NCBI GenBank assembly: GCA_019186945.1
Contig: JABAQJ010000017.1
Span: forward strand, 92,165-156,164
From: Gemmatimonadaceae bacterium
Lineage (GTDB): Bacteria > Gemmatimonadota > Gemmatimonadetes > Gemmatimonadales > Gemmatimonadaceae
Direction of reading: 5' to 3'
DNA: 64,000 nucleotides
Below, piece by piece: positions 47,093-55,807 of the stretch. The stretch's first letter is position 1, and the number at the start of each line of letters is the position of its first letter. Under the pieces are notes generated by a model, which was given only the letters and a program-made list of their open reading frames with translations, made no database searches and was not told the origin of the DNA. Made by a program: the position numbers and the translations under genes.

Positions 47093-47165
47093 AGCCTTGG
47101 GGCGAAGAGGGTCGGAAGGTAGCACCGGCCCACGGCATCCACCACGGACGCGTTAGGATGCGCCA

Positions 47166-47194
47166 TTGACAGAAGCACAAGGTCGTCCTACACT
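47166..47194 (+). promoter_or_regulatory. sigma-70-type promoter
   Basis: A perfect -35 TTGACA (47166-47171), a 17-base spacer and a -10 TACACT (47189-47194, 4 of 6 bases of TATAAT). Transcription should begin near 47200. It faces the cold-shock gene but is first followed by an intrinsic terminator. Confidence 0.7.
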
Positions 47195-47200
47195 AGTGCC

Positions 47201-47270
47201 GCGACGTACGCATGAGTGCGTGCTGATAGTGCGACGACCCAAGGCCCTCGCGTTCGCGATGGCCTTTTTT
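47201..47270 (+). ncRNA. candidate ~70-nt small RNA or attenuated cspA leader
   Basis: The segment between the promoter and the T-run encodes no convincing peptide but folds: ACGCA-TGAG-TGCGT (around 47207-47220) makes a first hairpin, and AAGGCC...GGCCTT makes the terminator hairpin. A promoter, structured body and terminator within 105 bases is the layout of a small RNA gene. Alternatively it is a leader in which termination is relieved under cold shock so that the downstream gene is read. Family not recognised. Confidence 0.5.
47241..47270 (+). terminator. intrinsic terminator in the cold-shock gene leader
   Basis: AAGGCC, one mismatch, TCGCG, a TT loop, CGCGA, then GGCCTT followed directly by TTTT: an 11-bp G+C-rich stem with a run of six T. 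This is the best canonical Rho-independent terminator in the window, and it lies 138 bases before the cold-shock ATG in the same orientation. Confidence 0.85.
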
Positions 47271-47407
47271 CGTGGCTCGATGCGTCGCCCATTCCGTTCG
47301 GCATGGTGCCGGATGAAACGGTCAGCTCCCCAGCGTGGGGTTTCACGAAGAACATGTGTCAGTCGGGATCCCCTTCCCCTGGCACATCACTCCTCAGGAG
47401 AAGGGCA
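47271..47407 (+). promoter_or_regulatory. structured 5' leader of the cold-shock gene
   Basis: Contains a hairpin in which TGAAAC (47314-47319) and CCCC pair with GGGG-TTTCA (47337-47345), with an 8-base bulge on the left arm. Structured leaders are usual for cold-shock mRNAs, where folding changes with temperature. AGGAG at 47396-47400 is the ribosome binding site. No second clear promoter was found. Confidence 0.45.
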
Positions 47408-47620
47408 ATGCGTACGTCCGGCACCGTGAAGTGGTTCAACGACGCCAAAGGGTTCGGGTTTATCACCCCGGCGGATGGCAGCAAGGATTGCTTCGTCCAT
47501 CACTCGGCCATTGACGGCCAGGGCTTCAAGACGCTCGCCGAAGGCGAGAAGGTCGAGTTCGACATTGTTCAGGGACAGAAGGGCCCTGCCGCACAGAACG
47601 TGGTGCGACTCGGCCGCTGA
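47408..47620 (+). CDS. cold-shock protein, CspA family
   Basis: 70 residues: [19 protein letters not shown] with RNP1 KGFGFI, RNP2-like CFVHHSAI, and [10 protein letters not shown] at the end. A single-stranded nucleic-acid-binding OB-fold that acts as an RNA chaperone. A Cys replaces the usual Val/Ile in the RNP2 lead (KDCFVHH). AGGAG is 7 nt upstream of the ATG at 47408, so the longer open frame to 47216 is non-coding leader. Followed by a perfect hairpin. Confidence 0.96.
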   Translation: MRTSGTVKWFNDAKGFGFITPADGSKDCFVHHSAIDGQGFKTLAEGEKVEFDIVQGQKGPAAQNVVRLGR

Positions 47621-47642
47621 CCGACACGAGTGCCCGAAAACG

Positions 47643-47678
47643 TGCGGGGCCGGTTCGAGCAGTCGATCCGGCCCCGCA
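47643..47678. terminator. perfect 11-bp hairpin between convergent genes
   Basis: TGCGGGGCCGG (47643-47653) and CCGGCCCCGCA (47668-47678) pair perfectly around a 14-base loop. It lies between the stops of the cold-shock gene (plus) and the small barrel gene (minus), as expected for a shared bidirectional terminator. No T-run is present. Confidence 0.65.
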
Positions 47679-47699
47679 GCGTATCTGCCATTCGGTGAA

Positions 47700-48158
47700 T
47701 CAGAAGGTGAGCCCGAGCGTGGTCACGGTGCGATCCGCGGCATCCTGCCGCACGATTTCTCCGAATAGTCCAAACCGCCCCTGCCCGAGCCGGATCCCGC
47801 CACCCGCCTGCCAGCCTGTCACCGATGTTGATTCGGTCAGGACGTACTTCCCCATACCGGCAAGCGCGTAAAGCTGCAGCAGCGGAAGGCGGACCTGAAG
47901 CGCCCCACTAGCCGAATAGGAGAGGTGCTTCGAGTTGAACGACGTTCCCCAGTGCAGTGCGTCGGCGCGAATGGCCACCGGAAGGAACGGAAGCCCAAGT
48001 TGGACCCCCGCCTGCGCTCCCTTTGTTTCCAGTCGGACCGCATCTCCCGAGTCGGCCGACTGTGCGAACCCCGCCCAGAAGATCAATCCCGCCTGCGCCC
48101 GTATCGACGCGCTCGGGACCGCCAGGAGACTGAGGATGAGGATGAGGAATCGCTTCAT
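47700..48158 (-). CDS. small outer-membrane beta-barrel-like protein
   Basis: 152 residues. Signal peptide MKRFLILILSLLAVPSASIRAQ. The rest alternates hydrophobic and polar residues in short strands (AGLIFWAGFAQS, GAQAGVQLGLPF, YSASGALQVRLPL, TGWQAGGGIRLGQGRFGLFGEIV) and ends TVTTLGLTF with a terminal Phe, the usual outer-membrane insertion signal. This fits an eight-stranded barrel of the OmpA/OmpX size class. No specific family is recognised. An alternative GTG start lies three codons upstream at 48167. Confidence 0.7.
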   Translation of the reverse strand: MKRFLILILSLLAVPSASIRAQAGLIFWAGFAQSADSGDAVRLETKGAQAGVQLGLPFLPVAIRADALHWGTSFNSKHLSYSASGALQVRLPLLQLYALAGMGKYVLTESTSVTGWQAGGGIRLGQGRFGLFGEIVRQDAADRTVTTLGLTF

Positions 48159-48190
48159 GAGGTGCACGCTGGAACAGGGTGTCTGGATGC

Positions 48191-49342
48191 CTAACGGTTG
48201 GATACGTTGTACTTCGTCAGGATTGTGCGCAGACTGTCGAGCGGGAGCGCGTCGGCGGTTCGGCCACGGCCGGTCACCGTGGTTGCCATGAAGATCGAGT
48301 TGTAGATCGCCTCCTCCGTCGCCTCGACGACGCCTTCGAACAGCCCTGACATCGCGTCGTTGGGGAGGTCGGCGACAGGGCGTATCGCGCCTGCATTCGG
48401 GCCCGCACGGCGACGTACGGACTCGGCGGTCGAGAACGCGAGCACGTAGTCGCCGCTGCCGTTCGATGCAGATGACCCGGTGCGCGACAGGCCCATGATC
48501 GCTCGTGCGGCCAGACGCCTCAGGTTGCGATCCGAGAGGGGGGCATCGGTGGCCACCACGATCATTATGGACCCATCGCCACCGTCGCGATCGACCTCGT
48601 TCCTGAACGAGTAGCGACCGAGTTCACGTCCGACAGGTGCACCGGCAACCTGGAGGATGCCGCCAAAGTTCGATTGTACGAGCACACCAACTACGAATCC
48701 GCCCAACGGCGCCGGCAGGACGCGAGACGACGTGCCGATCCCGCCCTTCCAGCCAAACGCGATCGTCCCCGTGCCAGCCCCGACAGCACCTTCCTGCACA
48801 CGGCCGCCGGCGGCCTTGCCCAGCGCTTCGCGAACGTGCTCGCGCCGTATGGGCCGGGATCTGATGGCGTTCAACACGCCGTCATTGGTCTCGCCGACCA
48901 CCGGATTGATCGAGCCGACATTCTCCATCCCCGGTTGCTCCAACATCCACTCGGCGAGGGCGTCCGCCGCTCGCCAGACGCACAGCGTACACGTCAGAAG
49001 TATCGGCGTTTCCAACTCCCCCAATTCACCAAGCTGTGTGCCCCCAAGGAGCTTTCCGAAGCCATTGCCGACATGGAGGGCCGCCGGGACACGGTCGAGA
49101 AAGAGGTTCCCCGAATGCGGGAGGATTGCCGTTACGCCAGTTCGGACGGAGTCGCCTTCGATCACGGTGGCGTGGCCGACGCGCACGCCGGCGACATCCG
49201 TGATCGCGTTATTGACGCCTGGCAAGAAGATACCCGGAGCCACTCCGAGCGCCCGAGCCCGCACGCGCTCGCCGGCCTGACCATGGACGGGCGCGGCCAC
49301 GGCCAGGAGCATGGGCGCGGCAATGGCGGCAGAAAGACGCAT
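48191..49342 (-). CDS. P1-family peptidase (DmpA/BapA-like N-terminal nucleophile aminopeptidase)
   Basis: 383 residues with signal peptide MRLSAAIAAPMLLAVAAPVHGQ. P1/S58 signatures: PGVNNAITDVAGVRVGH, the NPVVGETNDG block, and the autoprocessing site G257-S258 in DGSIMIVVATDAPLS, where cleavage would free the Ser as N-terminal nucleophile. GRYSFRNEVDRDG before it and MGLSRTGSSASNGSGDYVLAFST after it fit the family. It should be a periplasmic beta-peptidyl or D/L-aminopeptidase. The stop codon TAG lies within a CGTTAGGC word. Start at 49342 chosen for the signal peptide; no ribosome binding site is evident. Confidence 0.9.
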   Translation of the reverse strand: MRLSAAIAAPMLLAVAAPVHGQAGERVRARALGVAPGIFLPGVNNAITDVAGVRVGHATVIEGDSVRTGVTAILPHSGNLFLDRVPAALHVGNGFGKLLGGTQLGELGELETPILLTCTLCVWRAADALAEWMLEQPGMENVGSINPVVGETNDGVLNAIRSRPIRREHVREALGKAAGGRVQEGAVGAGTGTIAFGWKGGIGTSSRVLPAPLGGFVVGVLVQSNFGGILQVAGAPVGRELGRYSFRNEVDRDGGDGSIMIVVATDAPLSDRNLRRLAARAIMGLSRTGSSASNGSGDYVLAFSTAESVRRRAGPNAGAIRPVADLPNDAMSGLFEGVVEATEEAIYNSIFMATTVTGRGRTADALPLDSLRTILTKYNVSNR

Positions 49343-49496
49343 CGGTGCGGAACGAGGCCTGAGAGGACAGCAGAAAGTAGCCTGCCGAAGCCGGGGGCGC
49401 AGCGGGTCGGTCCCGGTTCGGGCAACACCACCGGTTTGGCGTTGCAGGCGGATTACCGAATGCCTAACGTCCGACGCCACTGCGCACCGGTTCGAC

Positions 49497-52067
49497 TTAT
49501 CTCGCTACCAGCCCTCGAACGCCGCCGGAGATCAGGGTTGCCACGTTGCCCAGGATTCTCGGCAGCGCCAGTCCACCGGGCGATGCCAGGTAACGCGGAC
49601 GCCACACCGGGTCGAACTTCTCCTTGTACTGGCGCAGCCCCTGAAAGTTGTAGAAGTGCTCCCCGTGTCGGAAAAGAAACGCTCCTGCCTTGTTCCACAA
49701 CGGAGCCAGGGCATGTTCCGGCATGCCGGCCATGGGCGCCATCCCCAACGCGAACTCCAGATAGCCCGCCGAACGTCCCCACGACATCAGCTCGATGAAA
49801 ACGAACTCCATCACCCCGTGGGGCGCGTCGTCGGAATAGCGCATCAGGTCGATCGATAGCTCGCTTCCGGCCCCGCCAAGCCACACGTTGGCGAACGCCA
49901 CGATCCTTCCCTGGCGTCGCGCAACCGCCACCGGGAAAAGCTGCAGGTATCGCTCGTCGAAGCGACCCAGCGAGAACCCCTTCTCTCGCACGCGCTTGCT
50001 TGCCAGCCATTGGTCGGACACGGCCCTGAGCTCGGCAAGGATCGACGCGACGCCCTCGACGGGGACGAGATCGAACCGAACGTCTTGCCTCGACATCTCC
50101 CGCTGAGTGCGACGGAGTCCCTTGCGGTCGGAGCCATCCAGCGTGAACGTCGAGAGAGGCACGACAGCCTCTTCCCCCAGTTTGAGAAAGGTCAGTCCCA
50201 GGTCGATGTACATCGGGAGCGACTCGGCCGTTACCTGGTAGAAGACGGGCCAAGCGCCATAGCTGTCAGCCATTTCGCGGAACCGCCAGATCAACTCCAC
50301 ACGCTCGGCCGGATCCCCCACAGGACTGCCCAGTGCGATCCAGCTGCGACTCTCCACGGCGTACATCAGCATCGACCGGCCGGTCCTGCTGAAGAGGAGT
50401 GCCTTGTCACGCATCAGAGCGAGGTTGGCCGTCGTGTCCCGCGACGCACAGGCGATGTTCCTCGCCAGCTCCAGCTCGGCCGTCGTGGGAAGCGCCGGCA
50501 CTGCCCGCGCGTGACGCAGCAGGCGCGCAAGGCCAAACACGAACAACACCCCGGCAACTCCGACGGATGCGCGCAGGAACCGGGACGCATCGCCGTGCCG
50601 CGTGAACTCCCACCAGAGATCGGCGCGATACTCGACGTGCCTGTAGGCAAACGCGCCCAGTCCTACCGAGGCACCGACGACAGCGATGACCGCGACGATC
50701 CAGTCGGGCTCCAGCGGTTCGGCGAGCAGCGCGGTCTTGCGCGTGAATGCACCGCGTGCGCCGACGAGCATGGCGAGCACCACGGACAACGCCAGTGCTT
50801 CCTCCCAGTCCAGTCCCTTGAGCAGCGACGAGGCAATGCCAATCGACAGCAGACCCACCGTCAGCCCGTACCCGGCATCGAGTCGCCTCCGCAGTGCCCA
50901 GCCGAGAACGACGAGCGCGGCGCCAGCAAGGGATGCAACGAAGTGCGATGCTTCGATCATGCCGAGCGGCAATACGCGATCGAGGAACGCCACACGGCTG
51001 CGAATCGATGGCGTAGCTCCCGACACCAGCAGAATTGCACCGGCAGCGAACGTCGCCATCCCCATCGCATCGGGCAACACCGTCGGCATCCAGCGTCCCA
51101 CGACGTCCAGCGTGCTCTGTACGCGATGCCGGGAACGCCATGCTTCGTGCGCTACTAGCGTCGCAACGCCTAACGTGAACGGCATCAGGTAGTACACCGC
51201 GCGATAGGCTACGAGTGTCCCGAGAATGACGTCCGGTGGCGCGAACGGGCGGAGCAATACCAGCATGGCGCCCTCGAAGACGCCCAGCCCGCCGGGGACG
51301 TGCGATGCCAGTCCGATCAACTGCGCAGCAACGAACACCGCGAGGAACTGGAGAAAACCTGGCCCAGGATGAAGGTCGAACAGGGCGAACAGCACGGCGC
51401 CGGCCAGAGTCCAGTCGACGAGCGGGACCAGCGTCTGGCCAACCGCGAGACGGACAGGCGGCACGGAGGCCGAGATGTCGCGGATTCGTACGTCCCGGCC
51501 GGAGTGCCTCGCACACCACGCTACGTATCCTGCCGCGGTAGCGAAGAACATCCCCGCCAGCATCAGCACGACGCCCTTCGGGACGTGAAGCATCGGGGCG
51601 AGATCCCCGGCCTCGGTCAGTCCGACGACGCCAAGAACCGTGAGCATGCCGACGGTGAACGTCACACCGATGAACGCCATCGCTCGCGTGATGTCCGGCG
51701 CCGACAGCCCCCACGCGCTCCAGAACCGGTAGCGCACCGCTCCTCCCGTGAGCGCGGCCAAACCGAGGGTCTGGCTGAGCGCGTAGGAAACCGCCGACGC
51801 GAATCCAATCCGCAGGAACGAGACCGGCCGCTGAACATACCGGAGCGCCAGAAGATCGTAGCACGGGAGAACGCAGTAGACGAGGCCCGTCAGCACGATG
51901 GCAGAGAGCACGCGGGATGGAGGGATCGCACGCACCCGTCCGAGTACTTCGTGATAGCTGAACGATCGCATCTCCCTGTGCAGGATCGCGACCGCAATCG
52001 CGGCGATCAACAGGGCTGCCGCCGGCGCCAGCCAGCGCATCCACCGCCGCGGCACGGGTTTCGTCAT
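49497..52067 (-). CDS. mprF: bifunctional MprF-type phosphatidylglycerol aminoacyltransferase/flippase
   Basis: 856 residues. About 14 membrane helices span residues 12-500, beginning with the flippase half (YALSQTLGLAALTGGAVRYRFWSAWGL). The C-terminal soluble DUF2156/GNAT-like domain (about 540-856) carries LLFSRTGRSMLMYAVESRSWIALGSP, KGLRRTQREM, KGFSLGRFDERYL, DLMRYSDDAPHGVMEFVFIE and FNFQGLRQYKEKFDP-like FYNFQGLRQYKEKFDP, all typical of MprF synthase. The enzyme transfers an amino acid (lysine or alanine) from charged tRNA to phosphatidylglycerol and flips the product, lowering envelope charge and resisting cationic peptides. The full-length two-domain form is present. ATG at 52067. Confidence 0.92.
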   Translation of the reverse strand: MTKPVPRRWMRWLAPAAALLIAAIAVAILHREMRSFSYHEVLGRVRAIPPSRVLSAIVLTGLVYCVLPCYDLLALRYVQRPVSFLRIGFASAVSYALSQTLGLAALTGGAVRYRFWSAWGLSAPDITRAMAFIGVTFTVGMLTVLGVVGLTEAGDLAPMLHVPKGVVLMLAGMFFATAAGYVAWCARHSGRDVRIRDISASVPPVRLAVGQTLVPLVDWTLAGAVLFALFDLHPGPGFLQFLAVFVAAQLIGLASHVPGGLGVFEGAMLVLLRPFAPPDVILGTLVAYRAVYYLMPFTLGVATLVAHEAWRSRHRVQSTLDVVGRWMPTVLPDAMGMATFAAGAILLVSGATPSIRSRVAFLDRVLPLGMIEASHFVASLAGAALVVLGWALRRRLDAGYGLTVGLLSIGIASSLLKGLDWEEALALSVVLAMLVGARGAFTRKTALLAEPLEPDWIVAVIAVVGASVGLGAFAYRHVEYRADLWWEFTRHGDASRFLRASVGVAGVLFVFGLARLLRHARAVPALPTTAELELARNIACASRDTTANLALMRDKALLFSRTGRSMLMYAVESRSWIALGSPVGDPAERVELIWRFREMADSYGAWPVFYQVTAESLPMYIDLGLTFLKLGEEAVVPLSTFTLDGSDRKGLRRTQREMSRQDVRFDLVPVEGVASILAELRAVSDQWLASKRVREKGFSLGRFDERYLQLFPVAVARRQGRIVAFANVWLGGAGSELSIDLMRYSDDAPHGVMEFVFIELMSWGRSAGYLEFALGMAPMAGMPEHALAPLWNKAGAFLFRHGEHFYNFQGLRQYKEKFDPVWRPRYLASPGGLALPRILGNVATLISGGVRGLVAR

Positions 52068-52165
52068 GCCGTGGGCTGCAACGGAGTAGTCGCCAGCATC
52101 GCCCGGTGCGAGACAACCGCCGATCGACGCCCAGGCCCCGTCATGGCCACACTACCGCCTCCCGA

Positions 52166-53884
52166 TCACTGTCGCGGGGTGTTGCGCTCGACCTGTTGCA
52201 TCATCTGGAGCAGGAGATCCTGGTTCGTCCACGGCTGCCATCCGTGCGGCTTGAGCGGGCGCCCATACTGCACAGTACCCGCATAGTATGGTCCCTTCCC
52301 CGGCTCCTTCGTGGCCTCCAGAAACGTTTCCATCCGATACACACCGAGGTTCAGGAAGTAGTTATCCATGTCACCGACCGCGATGTGCAGCTTGCCGACA
52401 AGCCTGGGCCCCACGGTGTGCCAGTTCCGCTCCAGGTAGTCTCGAAGGTCGTACCCGCCGGCGCGCATCGACTCGGCGACAGCGCGGTCGATATGCCCCG
52501 TGCGCTTGTCCCATAGCGGCTTTGGGTACCCGTCAGGGCCAACCGGTGCCCACGCTGCCTGCCAACCGTCCCACTGGCCTCCGGACCGGCCTTTCGAGGC
52601 GATCACGAGTTCTGCCTGGTTCTCCTCCCGCACCGTCAGTTCAGTGAGTCCCTCCGCCGAGCGACTCGAAGGTACTTCGCGCGGCAACCAAGTCCCGTCA
52701 TCCGCGATGAAGGCGTTGGTGTCCGCGTAGATGTTCCCGAACTGGTAGTTCCGAAAGTCGAGCTGATCCGGGTAGAGAGACCACGCGCCACCGAATACGT
52801 CGGGGTAGTGCACTTGCAGGGCGAGCGCGTCCCAGCCCCCCGTCGAGCCGCCCGTGACCAGGCGAGCATAGGAGGCGCCGACGGTTCGGAATCGGCGGTC
52901 GATTTCCGGTATCAACTCGGTGACGATGGCGTCGCCGTATGGGCCGTTGTTCGCCGAATTGAGTGCGTAGCTGTCGTCGTAGAATGGCGTAGTGTGCTGG
53001 ATGAACACGGCAATGAACTCTGGTACGCTGCCCGTTGTCCAGGCCTGTTGAAACTCGCACCCCGGTTCGCGAGCAGTGCGTGCAAGCCGTGCCGCACGCG
53101 CCTCGGCAGACTCCGGACGATCGCAGCCAGCGGTCGTGAAGCCGAACGGCGGCCGGTCGCTATAGTGGCCGATCGTGTAGATGACCGGATAGCGTTTCGA
53201 CGGGTTGTGGTCATACCCCTTCGGCAGGAGCACCACGGCGCCTAACGCCATTGGGTGATTCCAGAAGGCGCTCACGAGCGTCGACGTAATCCGAACGTGC
53301 TTCACCCACGGCGTATCCTCGACCGGTTGCACCGGCGGGATGACGTTCGACAGCAGGAGCGACACGGCCGTCTGCCGTTTCGGGTCGATGTGCACCATTG
53401 TTACTGCGCTCACCAACGAGCCCGGCGCGGCATTGAAGCGCTGCCCCTCTCCCGCGTCCATATGCGCCCAGATCGTGTGTCCGTCGGCACGCACGAAACG
53501 CGTGTACGGAAGGATCAAACCCTGGACGAAGTAGTCGCCAGCGGGAATGTCAGCGGTCGATTCGAGCGGGAAACCCAACGTCGTTCGGTCGATCGTGATC
53601 GCTTTCCCCGGCATGACGCGGTCGATATCGACGCCAAAAAAAGGTTCGCTCCCGCGCTGTGCACCGGATTGCAGCCTGGGCTCCCGCTTGTCCGTACGGG
53701 AGAGGAAGACGTAGGCTCGACCGGTAACAGGGCCAGCGTTGGTGCTGGCCGGGAACGACAGCCTGAAGGTCTGGGCCGCGGCCGGGCCAGGAATGAGCAG
53801 CAGGGCTGCAAGCAGTGCGTGCCGCGCTCCGGGAAGGCGAGCCGTAAGCGAGGGAGTACCGCGTTGAGGCAGATGCGAGTGCAT
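52166..53884 (-). CDS. secreted esterase (Fes/enterochelin esterase-like alpha/beta hydrolase)
   Basis: 572 residues. Signal peptide region LPGARHALLAALLLIPGPAAAQ. An N-terminal beta-rich domain (to about 220) precedes an alpha/beta hydrolase domain of the putative-esterase family: PKGYDHNPSKRYPVIYTIGHY, the nucleophile elbow VTGGSTGGWDALALQ, and late DMDNYFLNLG with a later His in KPHGWQPW. Large inserts (PGCEFQQAWTTGSVPEF and the QAAWAPVGPDGYPKPLWD region) are beyond a minimal esterase. Substrate unknown. The start ATG at 53884 opens the signal peptide; upstream in-frame sequence to 54115 is not coding-like. Confidence 0.83.
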   Translation of the reverse strand: MHSHLPQRGTPSLTARLPGARHALLAALLLIPGPAAAQTFRLSFPASTNAGPVTGRAYVFLSRTDKREPRLQSGAQRGSEPFFGVDIDRVMPGKAITIDRTTLGFPLESTADIPAGDYFVQGLILPYTRFVRADGHTIWAHMDAGEGQRFNAAPGSLVSAVTMVHIDPKRQTAVSLLLSNVIPPVQPVEDTPWVKHVRITSTLVSAFWNHPMALGAVVLLPKGYDHNPSKRYPVIYTIGHYSDRPPFGFTTAGCDRPESAEARAARLARTAREPGCEFQQAWTTGSVPEFIAVFIQHTTPFYDDSYALNSANNGPYGDAIVTELIPEIDRRFRTVGASYARLVTGGSTGGWDALALQVHYPDVFGGAWSLYPDQLDFRNYQFGNIYADTNAFIADDGTWLPREVPSSRSAEGLTELTVREENQAELVIASKGRSGGQWDGWQAAWAPVGPDGYPKPLWDKRTGHIDRAVAESMRAGGYDLRDYLERNWHTVGPRLVGKLHIAVGDMDNYFLNLGVYRMETFLEATKEPGKGPYYAGTVQYGRPLKPHGWQPWTNQDLLLQMMQQVERNTPRQ

Positions 53885-53978
53885 GGCGCAAGCATAGCGC
53901 GTCCCCCACGTGCAGTCCACGGCGTGGCCAGCGGGCACCGGCACCTGACCGGCGCCCGACCGAGTGGCCAAGGCACGC

Positions 53979-54338
53979 CTACGTCTCGTCCAGGGGGCGT
54001 GCTTCGCACACGCCATCGAACTCGGGCCAGTGCACGCGGTGCAACTCCATGAACTGTCGCGCGATTTCACGCGCATCGTGGTGCGAGGCCACCTCGATGA
54101 TCGCGTAGCCGCCAACGACTTCCCTGGCCTCTGTGAAGGGGCCGTCCGTGGTCTTCAGAACGCCCCCACTGGAACGAATCCTGAACCCTTCGGCCGTTGA
54201 CTTGAGGCCGGCCGTGTCCTTGAGGACACCGCTGTTGAATCCGGCGGCGACAAACTCGGCCATGGCGTCCTGCAGCCCTTGTGGAATGGGCTGCGAGCGA
54301 TACGCTTCCGAGTGGTTGATGAGCATCAGGTATTTCAT
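53979..54338 (-). CDS. YCII-related (DGPF domain) protein
   Basis: 119 residues. KYLMLINHSEAY opens the ferredoxin-like fold, and TTDGPFTEAREVVGGYAIIEVASHHDAREIA contains the DGPF signature of this YCII-related group; the C-terminus has ELHRVHWPEFDGVCEARPL. Often found near ECF sigma factors, but none is present here. Cytosolic, function unknown. AGGAGA lies 9 nt before the ATG at 54338. Confidence 0.88.
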   Translation of the reverse strand: MKYLMLINHSEAYRSQPIPQGLQDAMAEFVAAGFNSGVLKDTAGLKSTAEGFRIRSSGGVLKTTDGPFTEAREVVGGYAIIEVASHHDAREIARQFMELHRVHWPEFDGVCEARPLDET

Positions 54339-54517
54339 GCGACGTGTCTCCTGGGTCGTGTGGTGAATGCTGACCGATGGACGACACGCGCCTCGGAAAG
54401 GCCGCTTCCGATCGCCCGCACGGTCACCGATCACACGTCGAACGAGATCCACCGAATTCGACACAGACGGCCTCGGTCCTCGATGCCGAAGGACAGCCGA
54501 TGCCCGTGCGCGGTGTC

Positions 54518-55489
54518 CTACGGTTTCACCATCACCAATGGCGGACCCACGTCGTTCTTCACCGGTGGCACGCTCCTGAGGTAGCGATACATCGATCGCA
54601 AGTCGTCTTCCGTCAATTTCGACAGGCCTGGCCAGGGCATGGGTGATCCATCGAGGATGCGGCCCTGTTTGAAGCGCAGTACGAACTGGTCCTCTGTCCA
54701 CTGCGCGAGTTTTCCGGTCTCCGGATCGCTGGTGATGTTGGGCGCAGACCAGCTGTGTGCGGGGTCGTCGGTTTCGGTAAGTCCGGCCGCCCCGCCAAGA
54801 TGCGGTCCAACGAGCTCGCCAGTCCGGTTGTCACGCTGTGTGTGGCACGCGCGGCAGATCGCGACCGACTCTACCAGGTACCGTCCCGTTTCGATGGAGG
54901 GGCTGCGTGGTGCACGCGCTGGCGGTGTTGCAGCCGGTCCGATGGGTTTGGCCAGTGCCGTTGCCATGAGAACCCTGCCGAGCAGCGAGAACTCGTGTGG
55001 AGGAACTGCTTTGCGCGTCGGAGGCAATGTGCGGAGGTAGGACACCACTGCCACTACGTCGTCGTCCGCCAGTCCCTGCATCTCCATGAAGGGGAGCAGC
55101 GCTCTGCCGTCGTAGCCGACTCCATACCGCAATGCTCTACCGATCGCCTTGTCGGAAACCTTGCCGAGACCCGTTTCGTCGTCGGACGTGATGTTGTGCG
55201 CGTAGAACTTCCCGGGTGGGATATCGAAGACGAAACCGCCGGAGAGCGGCACGTCGGCGCCGGCCGCGTACGACGCTTCTTGCGCCGGGTCGCCGTGGCA
55301 TCCGGCGCATGGGGCTGCATCGCGCACGAGGTAGCGGCCGCGCTCGATCACCGTTGAGTCCGTGGATGCCGTGACGTCAGGGTATGGGACATCGAACGTC
55401 AAGTGCTGTCGCGAGGCTACGAAGGTCGCCCCGCCGATCAGGACGATCAGGATCAGGCTCCCAAGCGTGAGCAATCCCTTGCGAATCAT
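54518..55489 (-). CDS. membrane-anchored diheme cytochrome c
   Basis: 323 residues. A single N-terminal helix (LTLGSLILIVLIGGATFVA) anchors it, with two c-type domains facing the periplasm: heme 1 C61-AG-C64-H65 with likely axial Met in LLPFMEMQG, and heme 2 C212-RA-C215-H216 with SPMPWPGLSKL. It resembles the cytochrome subunits of gluconate, sorbitol or alcohol dehydrogenases, which usually have three hemes; here there are two. No dehydrogenase gene is adjacent, so the electron donor is unknown. GGAGG lies 7 nt before the ATG at 55489. Confidence 0.9.
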   Translation of the reverse strand: MIRKGLLTLGSLILIVLIGGATFVASRQHLTFDVPYPDVTASTDSTVIERGRYLVRDAAPCAGCHGDPAQEASYAAGADVPLSGGFVFDIPPGKFYAHNITSDDETGLGKVSDKAIGRALRYGVGYDGRALLPFMEMQGLADDDVVAVVSYLRTLPPTRKAVPPHEFSLLGRVLMATALAKPIGPAATPPARAPRSPSIETGRYLVESVAICRACHTQRDNRTGELVGPHLGGAAGLTETDDPAHSWSAPNITSDPETGKLAQWTEDQFVLRFKQGRILDGSPMPWPGLSKLTEDDLRSMYRYLRSVPPVKNDVGPPLVMVKP

Positions 55490-55643
55490 GCGATGCCTCC
55501 AGTTGAAGGTCCGGGACGACCACCTCACTCGAGGGCGAACATGAACGTGAGGCGTTCCCGCACTACGTGCGCGCCGCGCATATGTTGCAGCTCGCAGGTG
55601 CAATGCGCCAGAGCCCCAGTTGGCGCCAATTGGGGGCGCCAAG

Positions 55644-55691
55644 TTGGGGTCAGACTCCCATTCGGGACAAATTGGGGTCAGACTCCCATTC
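55644..55691 (+). repeat. two direct copies of the 20-bp REP-like word
   Basis: TTGGGGTCAGACTCCCATTC occurs at 55644-55663 and again at 55672-55691, a 28-base period, upstream of the transposase. The core TTGGGGTCAGACTCC recurs inverted at 56604-56618. Confidence 0.9.
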
Positions 55692-55807
55692 AGGACTCAG
55701 GCGAGGCCAGACTCCAGGCAGGCGCAGGTCGATCCACCTGAGACAGCAGGCTTGGCCTCGCAACAGAACGATGCGAGGCGCTGCCGCCGAACCGCGTATG
55801 CTGCCTT

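Noticed and set aside
47643..47678. tRNA-like TTCGA within the hairpin after the cold-shock gene.
   Set aside because: No cloverleaf can be built; it is the loop of an 11-bp inverted repeat between convergent stops.
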